Shown piece by piece: positions 48,028 to 56,749 of a DNA stretch of 64,000 nucleotides (positions within the stretch are counted from its first letter, which is position 1; every line of letters starts with the position of its first letter). Source of the stretch: Citreimonas salinaria (GTDB taxonomy: Bacteria > Pseudomonadota > Alphaproteobacteria > Rhodobacterales > Rhodobacteraceae); NCBI RefSeq assembly GCF_900107235.1, contig NZ_FNPF01000013.1, forward strand, positions 1 through 64,000, written 5' to 3'. The notes beneath the pieces were generated by a model. That model was not told where the DNA came from and did not search any database. It worked only from the letters and a program-made list of their open reading frames with translations. The translations under genes and the position numbers were made by a program.

Positions 48028-48882
48028 ATGATACCGTCAGCGTTCGAATACCACCGGCCCGCGGATGTCGCGTCGGCGGTCAAACTGCTTGCCGAGCTCG
48101 GGGACGACGCGCGCGTGCTGGCCGGGGGGCACAGCCTGATCCCGATGATGAAGCTGCGCATGGCAGAGCTGGAGCACCTGGTGGACCTGCAGGCCGTGGC
48201 CGAGCTGAAGGCGATCTCGGTCGAGGACGGCACCGTCAGCCTTGGCGCGATGGTCACCCAGCACGACCTGATCGACAGCGAGGAGCTGTTCCGCGCAGCC
48301 CCCATCCTGCGCGAGACCGCGCTGCAGATCGCCGACCCGCAGGTGCGCTACATGGGCACGATCGGCGGCAACGTCGCCAACGGCGATCCGGGCAACGACA
48401 TGCCCGGCCTGATGCAGTGCCTAGGCGCGACCTACGTGCTGGAGGGGCCCGAGGGCCGGCGCGAGGTCGCGGCGCGCGACTTCTACGAGGCGGCCTACAT
48501 GACCGACCGCGCGGATGACGAGATCCTGGTGCAGGTGCGGTTCGCGGCGACGACGGGCGGCTACGCCTACGAAAAGCAGAAGCGCAAGATCGGCGACTAT
48601 GCCACCGCCGCCGCCGCCGTGCTGATCGAGGCCGAGGGCGGGACGGTGACGCGCGCCTCGATCGCGATGACCAACGTCAGCGACACGCCGGTGTGGTCCG
48701 AGGCCGCCGCGGACGCGCTCACCGGCACGACCTGCGACGATGCCGCGCTGCAGGCCGCGGTCGACGCCATGCTGGCCGACATCGACCCGCAGGAGGACAA
48801 CCGCGGACCGATCGAATTCAAGCGCCACCTGGCTGGCGTGATCCTGCAACGCGCCATCGCCCGCGCGTTCCAGCGCGCCTGA
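48028..48882 (+). CDS. coxM: Carbon monoxide dehydrogenase, FAD-binding medium subunit
   Basis: 284 residues of the molybdenum-hydroxylase flavoprotein family. FAD-binding marks are AGGHSLIP from residue 32 and TIGGNVANGDPGND at 111-124. It passes electrons from the 2Fe-2S subunit CoxS toward the quinone pool. GGGGAGGA precedes the ATG. It is the first structural gene of the coxMSLDEFG unit, right after the predicted LytTR repeats. The length is close to characterised CoxM proteins. Confidence 0.93.
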   Translation: MIPSAFEYHRPADVASAVKLLAELGDDARVLAGGHSLIPMMKLRMAELEHLVDLQAVAELKAISVEDGTVSLGAMVTQHDLIDSEELFRAAPILRETALQIADPQVRYMGTIGGNVANGDPGNDMPGLMQCLGATYVLEGPEGRREVAARDFYEAAYMTDRADDEILVQVRFAATTGGYAYEKQKRKIGDYATAAAAVLIEAEGGTVTRASIAMTNVSDTPVWSEAAADALTGTTCDDAALQAAVDAMLADIDPQEDNRGPIEFKRHLAGVILQRAIARAFQRA

Positions 48883-48894
48883 GGGAGGGAACCC

Positions 48895-49386
48895 ATGAGC
48901 AAGATGCACATCAAGATGACGGTCAACGGCCAGAAGAAGGAGCTTCTGTCCGAGCCGCGCCAGCTGCTGATCCACGTGCTGCGCGAGGAGCTGGGCCTCA
49001 CCGGTCCGCATATCGGCTGCGAGACGTCCCATTGCGGCGCCTGCACGGTCGAGATGAACGGCAAGTCGGTGAAGTCCTGCACCGTCTTCGCGGCACAGGC
49101 CGACGGCGCCGAGGTCACGACCATCGAGGGGCTGGGCAACCCGGACGGGCTGCACGTGCTGCAGGAGATGTTCAAGGAGCATCACGGGCTGCAATGCGGC
49201 TTCTGCACGCCGGGGATGATCACCCGCGCGCACCGGCTGCTGCAGGAGAACCCGAACCCGACCGAGGAAGAGGTGCGCTTCGGCATGGCGGGCAACCTGT
49301 GCCGCTGCACCGGCTACCAGAACATCGTGAAGGCCATCCTCGCCGCCGCGGCGGAAATGAACTCGGCCAAGGAGGCAGCGCAATGA
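48895..49386 (+). CDS. coxS: Carbon monoxide dehydrogenase, 2Fe-2S small subunit
   Basis: 163 residues with both clusters of the family: a plant-type site CETSHCGAC (Cys42, 47, 50) plus Cys62, and the second site CGFC (Cys101, 104) with CRC (Cys136, 138). It wires electrons from the Mo-Cu centre of CoxL to FAD in CoxM. It starts after GGGAGGG, 12 nt after coxM, and overlaps coxL by 4 nt. Confidence 0.95.
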   Translation: MSKMHIKMTVNGQKKELLSEPRQLLIHVLREELGLTGPHIGCETSHCGACTVEMNGKSVKSCTVFAAQADGAEVTTIEGLGNPDGLHVLQEMFKEHHGLQCGFCTPGMITRAHRLLQENPNPTEEEVRFGMAGNLCRCTGYQNIVKAILAAAAEMNSAKEAAQ

Positions 49387-51797
49387 AGGATTTCGATGAT
49401 CGCGAAGAGCGCGTCGGCAAGCTGAAGGGCCTCGGCTGCGCGCGCAAGCGGGTGGAGGACGCGCGGTTCACGCAAGGCAAGGGCAACTACGTCGACGACG
49501 TGAAACTGCCGGGCATGCTGTTCGGCGACTTCGTCCGCTCGCCCTACGCCCATGCGCGCATCAAGTCGATCGACGCGACCGCCGCACTTGAACTGCCGGG
49601 CGTGATCGCGGTGCTGACGGCCGAGGATCTCAAGCCGCTGAACCTGCACTGGATGCCCACGCTGGCCGGCGACAAGCAGATGGTTCTGGCCGACGGCAAG
49701 GTGCTGTTCCAGGGCCAGGAGGTCGCCTTCGTCGTGGCCGAGGACCGCTACATCGCCGCCGACGCGATCGAGCTGGTCGAGGTCGATTACGAGGACCTGC
49801 CGGTGATCGTCGACCCGTTCGAGGCGCTGACCACCGACGTGGTCCTGCGCGAGGATCTCGACACCTCGGAGCCCGGCGCGCACGGCCCCCGCAAGCATCA
49901 CAATCACATCTTCCTGTGGGAGGAAGGCGACAAGACCGCCACCGAGCAGGCCATCGAGTCATCCGAGGTCGTGGCCGAGGAGATGGTGTACTACCACCGC
50001 ACCCATCCCTGTCCGCTGGAGACCTGCGGCTGCGTCGCGTCGATGGACAAGGTCAACGGAAAGCTGACCCTGTGGGGCACGTTCCAGGCGCCGCACGTGG
50101 TGCGCACGGTCGCCTCGCTTCTGTCCGGCATCGCGGAACACGACATCCGGGTGATCAGCCCGGACATCGGCGGCGGCTTCGGCAACAAGGTCGGGGTCTA
50201 CCCGGGCTATGTCTGCGCCATCGTCGCGTCGATCGTCACCGGTAAGCCGGTCAAGTGGATCGAGGACCGGATGGACAACCTGATGGCCACCGCCTTCGCC
50301 CGCGACTACTGGATGAAGGGCCGGATCAGCGCCACGAAAGAGGGCAAGATTACCGGGCTGCACTGCCACGTGACCGCCGACCACGGCGCATTCGACGCCT
50401 GCGCCGACCCGACCAAGTTCCCGGCTGGTTTCTTCCACATCTGCACGGGGTCGTATGACATCCCGGTTGCCTATGTGGGCGTCGACGGGGTCTATACCAA
50501 CAAGGCGCCGGGCGGCGTGGCCTATCGCTGTTCGTTCCGCGTGACCGAGGCCGCCTATTTCATCGAGCGGATGATCGAGGTCCTGGCGATCGAGCTGAAC
50601 ATGGACGCGGCCGAGCTGCGGCGCATCAACTTCATCCGCGCGGACCAGTTTCCCTACCACTCGGCGCTGGGCTGGGAATACGACAGCGGCGACTACCACA
50701 CCGCCTGGGACAAGGCGCTGGCCGCCGTCGATTACGAGGGCCTGCGCAAGGAACAGGCCGAGCGGGTCGAAGCCTTCAAGCGCGGCGAGACGCGCACGCT
50801 GCTGGGCATTGGCCTCACGCACTTCACCGAGATCGTCGGCGCCGGGCCGGTGAAGAACTGCGACATCCTTGGCATGGGCATGTTCGACAGCTGCGAGATC
50901 CGCATCCACCCGACGGGCTCGGCCACCGCGCGGCTGGGCACGATCAGCCAGGGACAGGGCCACGCCACGACCTTCGGGCAGATCCTTGCCTCGGAAATCG
51001 GCATCTCGTCGGACAACATCACGATCGAGGAAGGCGACACCGACACCGCTCCTTATGGCCTTGGCACCTACGGCTCACGCTCGACCCCGGTGGCGGGGGC
51101 GGCGGCGGCCATGGCGGGGCGCAAGATCCGCGCCAAGGCGCAGATGATCGCGGCCTACCTGCTCGAGGTCCACGACGGCGATCTGGAATGGGACATCGAC
51201 CGGTTCGTCGTCAAGGGCGCGCCCGACCGGTTCAAGACCATGACCGAGATCGCCTACGCCGCCTACAACCAGGCCATCCCGGGCCTGGAGCCGGGGCTCG
51301 AGGCGGTCAGCTACTACGACCCGCCGAACATGACCTACCCGTTCGGCGCCTATATCTGCGTGATGGAGATCGACGTGGACACCGGCGAACACAAGATCCG
51401 CCAGTTCTACGCGCTTGACGATTGCGGCACGCGGATCAACCCGATGGTGATCGAGGGGCAGGTGCATGGCGGCCTGACCGAGGCGCTGGCCATCGCGATG
51501 GGACAGGAGATCGCCTACGACGATCTGGGCAACTGCAAGACCGGCACGCTGATGGACTTCTTCCTGCCCACGGCCGTCGAGACGCCGCACTACACCACCG
51601 ACCACACCGAAACGCCCAGCCCGCATCACCCGATCGGCGCCAAGGGCGTGGGCGAAAGCCCCAACGTGGGCGGGGTGCCGGCCTTCTCGAACGCGGTGCA
51701 CGACGCCTTCCGCGCCTTCGGTCTGCGGCAGTCGCACATGCCGCACGATCACTGGCGCGTCTGGAAGATCGCGCACGATCTGGGTCTGCACGGGTAA
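49383..51797 (+). CDS. coxL: Carbon monoxide dehydrogenase, large Mo-Cu subunit, form I
   Basis: 804 residues. The form I active-site loop AYRCSFR is at about residues 380-386; Cys383 would bind the copper of the Mo-S-Cu centre (Cys388 in O. carboxidovorans). GVGES near residue 758 carries the catalytic base Glu (Glu763 there). Other cofactor segments are [12 protein letters not shown] and [14 protein letters not shown]. With CoxM and CoxS it oxidises CO and water to CO2, protons and electrons on the cytoplasmic side. The motif separates it from form II proteins (AYRGAGR), whose CO activity is doubtful. Confidence 0.96.
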   Translation: MKDFDDREERVGKLKGLGCARKRVEDARFTQGKGNYVDDVKLPGMLFGDFVRSPYAHARIKSIDATAALELPGVIAVLTAEDLKPLNLHWMPTLAGDKQMVLADGKVLFQGQEVAFVVAEDRYIAADAIELVEVDYEDLPVIVDPFEALTTDVVLREDLDTSEPGAHGPRKHHNHIFLWEEGDKTATEQAIESSEVVAEEMVYYHRTHPCPLETCGCVASMDKVNGKLTLWGTFQAPHVVRTVASLLSGIAEHDIRVISPDIGGGFGNKVGVYPGYVCAIVASIVTGKPVKWIEDRMDNLMATAFARDYWMKGRISATKEGKITGLHCHVTADHGAFDACADPTKFPAGFFHICTGSYDIPVAYVGVDGVYTNKAPGGVAYRCSFRVTEAAYFIERMIEVLAIELNMDAAELRRINFIRADQFPYHSALGWEYDSGDYHTAWDKALAAVDYEGLRKEQAERVEAFKRGETRTLLGIGLTHFTEIVGAGPVKNCDILGMGMFDSCEIRIHPTGSATARLGTISQGQGHATTFGQILASEIGISSDNITIEEGDTDTAPYGLGTYGSRSTPVAGAAAAMAGRKIRAKAQMIAAYLLEVHDGDLEWDIDRFVVKGAPDRFKTMTEIAYAAYNQAIPGLEPGLEAVSYYDPPNMTYPFGAYICVMEIDVDTGEHKIRQFYALDDCGTRINPMVIEGQVHGGLTEALAIAMGQEIAYDDLGNCKTGTLMDFFLPTAVETPHYTTDHTETPSPHHPIGAKGVGESPNVGGVPAFSNAVHDAFRAFGLRQSHMPHDHWRVWKIAHDLGLHG

Positions 51798-51844
51798 GGA
51801 GTCGGCGTCCGGCGCAAGCGGGGCGCGGCACAGGGAGGGGCGAC

Positions 51845-52723
51845 ATGGACGAGTGGAAGACACTTCAGGACGAGTTGGCCCGCGAGGGCTACGTCGCCTC
51901 TCCCGACCTCGCGATGGCGCTGCATCTGGCCATTGCACTGGGCCGCCCGCTGCTGCTGGAAGGCGCGGCGGGCGTCGGCAAGACGGAAATCGCCCGTGCG
52001 CTGGCCCAAGCACGCGACACGCGGCTGATCCGGCTGCAATGCTACGAAGGGCTGGACGCCGCGCAGGCGATCTATGAATGGAACTACCAGAAGCAGCTTC
52101 TGTCGATCCGCGCCGCGGCCGAGGACGGCGAGGGCGCGCGCGCGGCCGAGGCGCGCATCTTCTCGGAGGAGTTCCTGCTGGAGCGGCCGCTGCTGGCGGC
52201 GATCCGGCAGAAGGTGGCGCCGGTGCTGCTGATCGACGAGATCGACCGCGCCGACGAGGAATTCGAGGCCTACCTGCTGGAAGTGCTGTCGGATTTCGCC
52301 ATCACCGTTCCCGAGCTGGGGACGATCGAGGCGGTGACCCGTCCGCACGTGATCCTGACGTCGAACGGCACGCGCGACCTGTCGGATGCGCTGCGGCGGC
52401 GGTGCCTTTACGCGCACGTGGATTATCCCGACCGCGAGACCGAGCTGGCGATCCTGCGCGCCCGGGCGCCGCAGGTCGAGGCGCGGCTGGGCGAACAGAT
52501 CGTCGGCTTCGTGCAGGCGGTGCGGAAGGAAGACCTCGAGAAGGTCCCGGGCGTGGCCGAGATGCTGGATTTCGCCGCCGCCATCGCGGGGCTGGGCGTC
52601 GCGGACCTGGCCGACGATCCGGCGGTGCTGCACGTGGCGTTGGCGACGCTGCTGAAGACGCAAGGCGACCGCGCGGCGCTGCCGCCCGAGGTCGCCGCGC
52701 GGCTGGCGGGGAAGGCGGCATGA
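51845..52723 (+). CDS. coxD: MoxR-type AAA+ ATPase, CO dehydrogenase maturation
   Basis: 292 residues. Walker A GAAGVGKT at residues 40-47, Walker B LLIDEID, sensor 1 LTSNGTRDLSDALRRR. In O. carboxidovorans CoxD acts as a chaperone in assembling the sulfur/copper part of the active site, together with CoxE and CoxF. The ATG follows GGGAGGGG. It overlaps coxE by 4 nt. Confidence 0.92.
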   Translation: MDEWKTLQDELAREGYVASPDLAMALHLAIALGRPLLLEGAAGVGKTEIARALAQARDTRLIRLQCYEGLDAAQAIYEWNYQKQLLSIRAAAEDGEGARAAEARIFSEEFLLERPLLAAIRQKVAPVLLIDEIDRADEEFEAYLLEVLSDFAITVPELGTIEAVTRPHVILTSNGTRDLSDALRRRCLYAHVDYPDRETELAILRARAPQVEARLGEQIVGFVQAVRKEDLEKVPGVAEMLDFAAAIAGLGVADLADDPAVLHVALATLLKTQGDRAALPPEVAARLAGKAA

Positions 52724-53901
52724 GCCGCGTGACCCGCTTTGCCGCGCGCGATCCCGGCATCGCGGCGCGTCTGACCGGGTTCCTGGCGCATCTTCGCGGG
52801 CACGGGTTTGCCTTGGGGATCGGCGAGGCCGAGACGGCGCTGCGCGCGCTCGAACACGTCCGCGTCGCCGACCCCGACATGACGCGCCGGGCGCTGCGGG
52901 CGGTCTGCGCCGGCCGGGCCGAGGATGTCGGCCGCTTCGACGCGCTGTTCGACGCCTTCTGGCTGAACGCGGGCCGTGTGCGCGAACGCGTGACGCCATC
53001 GGCGCGCGCCGACAAGACCACGCGCAGCACTCGCGAGGACGCGACGGCGCGCAGTTCCGCCACCGGACGCGCCGACAGCCCCGAGGGCGAAGACGGCGCC
53101 GGCGACACCGCGGCCGAGGGCACGGGCAAGCTGATTGCGTCCGGGTTGCGCAACCTGATGAAGAAGGACCTGCGCGACGTGGTGTCCCCCGCCGACGTGG
53201 CGCAGGCGGAAATCGTCGCGCGCCAGCTTGGGCAGGCGCTGCGCGACCGCCGCTCGCGCCGGCGCAGGGCCGCGCGCAAGGGCGCGGGCATCGACTTTCG
53301 CCGCACGATCCGCCGCAGCCTTGCCTCCGGCGGCGAGCCCTTGGCGCTGGCGCGGCGCACGCGCCCGGACCGGCCGGTGAAGATCACCGCGCTGGCGGAC
53401 GTGTCGGGGTCGATGACGCTCTATGCGCGGCCCTTCCTCGCGTTCCTGTCCGGCCTCATGCGCGCGGACGGCGACACCGACGCCTACCTGTTCCACACGC
53501 GGCTGGTGCGCATCACCGATGCGCTGCGCGACCCCGACCCGCTGCGCGCGCTCAACCGCCTGACGCTGCTGTCGGACGGGTTCGGCGGCGGCTCGAAGAT
53601 CGGCGAGGCGCTTGATCTTTTCGCCCGCACCCACGCGCGCCGCTCGGTCGACGGGCGCACCGTCGTGCTGATCCTGTCCGACGGCTACGACAGCGCCGAC
53701 CCGGAGTTGATCGGCGCGGCGCTGGCCCGGCTGCGCAAGCGCGGCTGCCGGATCGTCTGGCTGAACCCGCTGAAGGGCTGGGACGGCTACGCGCCGGTGG
53801 CGCGCGGCATGGCCGCTGCCCTGCCGCATCTCGACCTTTTCGCGCCGGCCGGCACGCTGGCCGACCTCGCCGCCCTCGAACCTGAGCTTGCAAGGATATG
53901 A
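52720..53901 (+). CDS. coxE: VWA-domain protein, CO dehydrogenase maturation
   Basis: 393 residues. Residues from about 10 to 100 are helical, then an Arg/Ser/Thr/Asp-rich low-complexity stretch (about 95-140), then a von Willebrand A domain with the metal site DVSGS at 227-231 and VLILSDGYDSAD later. CoxE-like VWA proteins pair with MoxR ATPases such as CoxD and function in copper insertion. ATGA overlaps join it to coxD and coxF. Confidence 0.9.
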   Translation: MSRVTRFAARDPGIAARLTGFLAHLRGHGFALGIGEAETALRALEHVRVADPDMTRRALRAVCAGRAEDVGRFDALFDAFWLNAGRVRERVTPSARADKTTRSTREDATARSSATGRADSPEGEDGAGDTAAEGTGKLIASGLRNLMKKDLRDVVSPADVAQAEIVARQLGQALRDRRSRRRRAARKGAGIDFRRTIRRSLASGGEPLALARRTRPDRPVKITALADVSGSMTLYARPFLAFLSGLMRADGDTDAYLFHTRLVRITDALRDPDPLRALNRLTLLSDGFGGGSKIGEALDLFARTHARRSVDGRTVVLILSDGYDSADPELIGAALARLRKRGCRIVWLNPLKGWDGYAPVARGMAAALPHLDLFAPAGTLADLAALEPELARI

Positions 53902-54737
53902 CCGTGATGTCCGCGATGCCCTTTCCCGTCGACCGCAAGGTGCAATCGGCCATCGACCGGCTGATGCGCGCCGAGAGGCCATTCGCCGTGGCCACCGTGA
54001 TCCGCACGCTGGACGCCACCGCCGCCAAGCCCGGCGCGCGGGCGCTGCTGGACGCATCCGGTGCGATCCTCGCCGGATGGATCGGTGGCGGCTGCGCGCG
54101 TTCGGCCGTGGCCCGCGCGGTGCGCGAGGCGATCGAAAGCGGCCAGCCGCGCCTGATCTCGCTTCAACCCGAAGAATTGCTGGCCGCCAGTGGCGTCGCG
54201 GCGGGCGAGGAACGGCAGGGCGTGCGCTTCGCGCGCAACGGCTGCCCGAGCAAGGGCTCGATGGACATCTTCGTCGAGCCGGTCCTGCCGCGCGCGCGGC
54301 TGGCGATCTGCGGCGCAAGCCCGGTGGCGCAGGCGCTGGCGGAATTGTCCGGCCGGTTCGATTTCCACCGGACGCTGTGCACGCCCGACACCACGCCCGA
54401 GGTCATGCCCGAGGTCGACCTGCACCGCGACGCCTTCGATGCGCCCGAGGCCGGGTTCCTGGTGATCGCGACGCAGGGCAAGGGCGACATGGACGCGCTG
54501 CGCGCCGCCGCGCGGTCGCAGGCCGCTTACGTCGCCTTCGTCGGGTCGCGCCGCAAGTTCGCCACGCTGGCCGCAAAGCTGGCCGAGGAAGGCGTGCGGC
54601 GCGACTGGCTGGACCGGGTCCACGCGCCCGCCGGTCTCGATATCAAGGCGATCACGCCCGAGGAGATCGCCCTGTCGATCCTGGCGCAGGTGATAGCCGC
54701 GCGCCGCGACGCCGACCGCGCCGGGGCCACCGCATGA
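53898..54737 (+). CDS. coxF: XdhC/CoxF-family cofactor maturation protein
   Basis: 279 residues: an N-terminal XdhC/CoxI domain (RPFAVATVIRTLDATAAKPG, GWIGGGCARSAVARAVREA) and a C-terminal Rossmann-like domain (RLAICGASPVAQALAELSG, AYVAFVGSRRKFATLAAKL). The family binds the molybdenum cytosine dinucleotide cofactor and helps its sulfuration before insertion into enzymes such as CoxL. It overlaps coxE upstream and a 30-codon ORF downstream, each by 4 nt. Confidence 0.9.
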   Translation: MTVMSAMPFPVDRKVQSAIDRLMRAERPFAVATVIRTLDATAAKPGARALLDASGAILAGWIGGGCARSAVARAVREAIESGQPRLISLQPEELLAASGVAAGEERQGVRFARNGCPSKGSMDIFVEPVLPRARLAICGASPVAQALAELSGRFDFHRTLCTPDTTPEVMPEVDLHRDAFDAPEAGFLVIATQGKGDMDALRAAARSQAAYVAFVGSRRKFATLAAKLAEEGVRRDWLDRVHAPAGLDIKAITPEEIALSILAQVIAARRDADRAGATA

Positions 54738-54826
54738 TCGCCCGCCTGCGCCGCGCGCTGGAGCGGCTGACCCCCTCGGACGAGGCCACGCGCATCTTGT
54801 CCGATGTCAAGTTTCCCTGTTGCTGA
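54734..54826 (+). CDS. Short ORF between coxF and coxG, ending in Cys-Cys
   Basis: 30 codons starting at the ATG that overlaps the coxF stop. The predicted peptide has a basic helical start (MIARLRRALERL) and ends SDVKFPCC with two C-terminal cysteines. It ends 13 nt before coxG, leaving room only for the coxG ribosome site. The overlap suggests it is translated. I know no family for it; a metal-binding or regulatory peptide is possible, or it may simply keep ribosomes running. Confidence 0.45.
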   Translation: MIARLRRALERLTPSDEATRILSDVKFPCC

Positions 54827-54839
54827 AAGAGGAGGAAGC

Positions 54840-55301
54840 ATGGAACTCAAGGAAGAAATCTTTATCCCCGCGTCGCGTGAAACGGTCTACGCCGCGCTCA
54901 ACGACACCGAGATGCTGAAGGCCTGCATCCCCGGCTGCGAGGAGCTGATCCGCCATTCCGACACGGAACTGGAGGCAAAGGTCGTGCTGAAGGTGGGACC
55001 CGTGAAGGCGCGCTTCGCCGGCAAGGTGACGCTGAACCCGTACGATCCGCCGCGCGCCTTCTCGCTGACGGGCGAGGGCAACGGCGGGGCTGCGGGCTTC
55101 GCCAAGGGCGGGGCGGACGTGGTGCTGGAAGAGGTCGAGGGCGGTACGCGGCTGACCTACGAGGCGAAGGCCGATATCGGCGGCAAGCTCGCGCAGCTGG
55201 GTTCGCGCCTCGTGCAGGGCACGGCCAAGAAGCTGTCGGCCAAGTTTTTCGCCTGTCTGGCCGAGAAGGTATCCGAAGGAGAGGCAGCGCCCGCTGCCTG
55301 A
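54840..55301 (+). CDS. coxG: CoxG-like SRPBCC protein
   Basis: 153 residues of the CoxG/SRPBCC fold (ELKEEIFIPASRETVYAALN, DTEMLKACIPGCEELI, LTYEAKADIGGKLAQLGSRL). CoxG tethers CO dehydrogenase to the membrane in O. carboxidovorans and carries quinone in mycobacteria. Here the protein ends soon after the domain with EGEAAPAA; no C-terminal membrane segment is visible, unlike longer CoxG proteins. GAGGAGGA lies before the ATG. It is the last gene of the cox unit and is followed by a hairpin. Confidence 0.88.
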   Translation: MELKEEIFIPASRETVYAALNDTEMLKACIPGCEELIRHSDTELEAKVVLKVGPVKARFAGKVTLNPYDPPRAFSLTGEGNGGAAGFAKGGADVVLEEVEGGTRLTYEAKADIGGKLAQLGSRLVQGTAKKLSAKFFACLAEKVSEGEAAPAA

Positions 55302-55308
55302 CTGGGGC

Positions 55309-55333
55309 GGGGGCGGGACCGTCCCGCCCCCTT
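55309..55333 (+). terminator. Terminator-like hairpin at the end of the cox operon
   Basis: GGGGGCGGG pairs with CCCGCCCCC around the loop ACCGT, 7 nt after the coxG stop, followed by TT. It is very stable but has only a short T-run. Confidence 0.65.
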
Positions 55334-55448
55334 CACGGCGAGGCAATCATTGGACGATGTTCTTCACGCCTACGCCTCATGGATGGGTTGCAACGTCCGC
55401 TCCGCGCAATAGTGTTGCCTGACGCTGGGTTACGGGGGGCGATCGCAG

Positions 55449-56639
55449 ATGGGACCGCTGGACGGCATCAAGGTCATCGAGCTGGGGCAGCTGATCGCGG
55501 GGCCCTATTGCGGCCAGGTCATGGCCGATTTCGGCGCCGAGGTGATCAAGATCGAGCCGCCGGGGGCGGGCGATCCGATGCGCCAGTGGGGCCGGACCGA
55601 CAGGGACGGCGACCCGGTCTGGTTCTCGGTCATCGCGCGCGGCAAGCGGTCGGTGACGCTGAACCTGCGCGATCCCGACGGCCAGCAGGTGCTGCGCGAC
55701 CTGGTGCGCGACGCCGACGTGCTGATCGAGAATTTCCGCCCAGGCACGATGGAGCGCTGGGGACTGGGCTATGACGCGCTCTCGGCGATCAACCCGCGCC
55801 TGATCATGGCGCGGGTGTCGGGCTATGGCCAAGACGGCCCGTATTCGAAGCGGGCGGGCTTCGCCTCGGTCTGCGAGGCGGCGGGGGGCCTGCGCTACAT
55901 CTCGGGCTATCCCGACCGGCCGCCGGTGCGCGTTGGGCTGAGCCTGGGCGACACGATGGCGGGCTTCAACGCCGCGATGGGCATCCTTCTGGCGCTGCAG
56001 CACCGGCACGCGACCGGGCGGGGCCAGGTGGTGGACAGCGCCATCTTCGAGGCGGTGCTGGGCTACACGGAGTCGATGGTCGCGGAATACGACGCGGGCG
56101 GACATATCCGCGAGCGCTTCGGCTCGGCCCTGCCGGGGATCGCGCCGTCCAACGCCTATGCCGCCGCCGACGGGCGCGAGGTGATCATCGGCGCCAACGG
56201 GGACGGTGTCTTCGCCCGCCTGTGCGAGGTGATGGGGCGGCCCGAGCTGGCGCGGGACGACCGCTTTGCCGACCACCAGGCGCGCGGCCGCAACCAGCAG
56301 GTGCTGGACGTGCTGGTGGGCGAATGGACGCGCACGGTGCCCGCTCAGGAGATCGTCGACCGGCTGGCCGAGGCGGGCGTGCCCGTGGGGCTGGCCTACA
56401 CGGCGGCGGACATGCTGGAGGACGCGCATTTCGAGGCGCGGCAAAGCGTGGTGCGGGTGCCTGACCCCAAGCGCGGCACGCTGGCGATGCAGAACGTGTT
56501 TCCGCGCCTGTCGGACAGTCCCGGGGCCGTGCGAGCGCTTGGGCCGGAACTGGGCGCCGACACCGACGACGTGCTGTCGCGGCGGCTGGGTTACGACACG
56601 GACCGGATCGCCGGCCTGCGCGAGCGCGGCGTGATCTGA
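55449..56639 (+). CDS. CaiB/BaiF family (class III) CoA transferase
   Basis: 396 residues. Class III CoA-transferase marks: GIKVIELGQLIAGPYCGQVM, ADFGAEVIKIEPP, ENFRPGTMERWGL and SLGDTMAG with the catalytic Asp at about 168. It moves CoA between carboxylic acids, for example from succinyl-CoA. The next genes encode a TRAP importer and an HMG-CoA-lyase family enzyme, so it probably activates the imported acid before cleavage. The gene follows the cox cluster after 147 nt. A 7-bp hairpin (CCCGGCC/GGCCGGG, 56679-56697) separates it from the TRAP genes. Confidence 0.9.
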   Translation: MGPLDGIKVIELGQLIAGPYCGQVMADFGAEVIKIEPPGAGDPMRQWGRTDRDGDPVWFSVIARGKRSVTLNLRDPDGQQVLRDLVRDADVLIENFRPGTMERWGLGYDALSAINPRLIMARVSGYGQDGPYSKRAGFASVCEAAGGLRYISGYPDRPPVRVGLSLGDTMAGFNAAMGILLALQHRHATGRGQVVDSAIFEAVLGYTESMVAEYDAGGHIRERFGSALPGIAPSNAYAAADGREVIIGANGDGVFARLCEVMGRPELARDDRFADHQARGRNQQVLDVLVGEWTRTVPAQEIVDRLAEAGVPVGLAYTAADMLEDAHFEARQSVVRVPDPKRGTLAMQNVFPRLSDSPGAVRALGPELGADTDDVLSRRLGYDTDRIAGLRERGVI

Positions 56640-56716
56640 ATTCAGGCAATCCGGCCAAGGCGCCGGACACGGGGACAGCCCGGCCGGAAAGGCCGGGGCA
56701 GGGGGGAGAAGACGAC

Positions 56717-56749
56717 ATGAGTATTCCAGCGAAGGGCCGCACGCGATGA
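56717..56749 (+). CDS. Possible 10-codon leader ORF before dctM
   Basis: ATG at 56717 follows GGGGGGAGAAGACGAC, the best ribosome site in this gap. It encodes MSIPAKGRTR and stops with a TGA that overlaps the ATG of the large permease (ATGA). It may deliver ribosomes to dctM by coupling. It is too short to judge by composition. Confidence 0.4.
   Translation: MSIPAKGRTR

Noticed and set aside
49383-51797. Possibility that the large subunit is a form II (xanthine-dehydrogenase-like) protein
   Set aside because: The active-site loop is AYRCSFR with the copper-binding Cys, not AYRGAGR.
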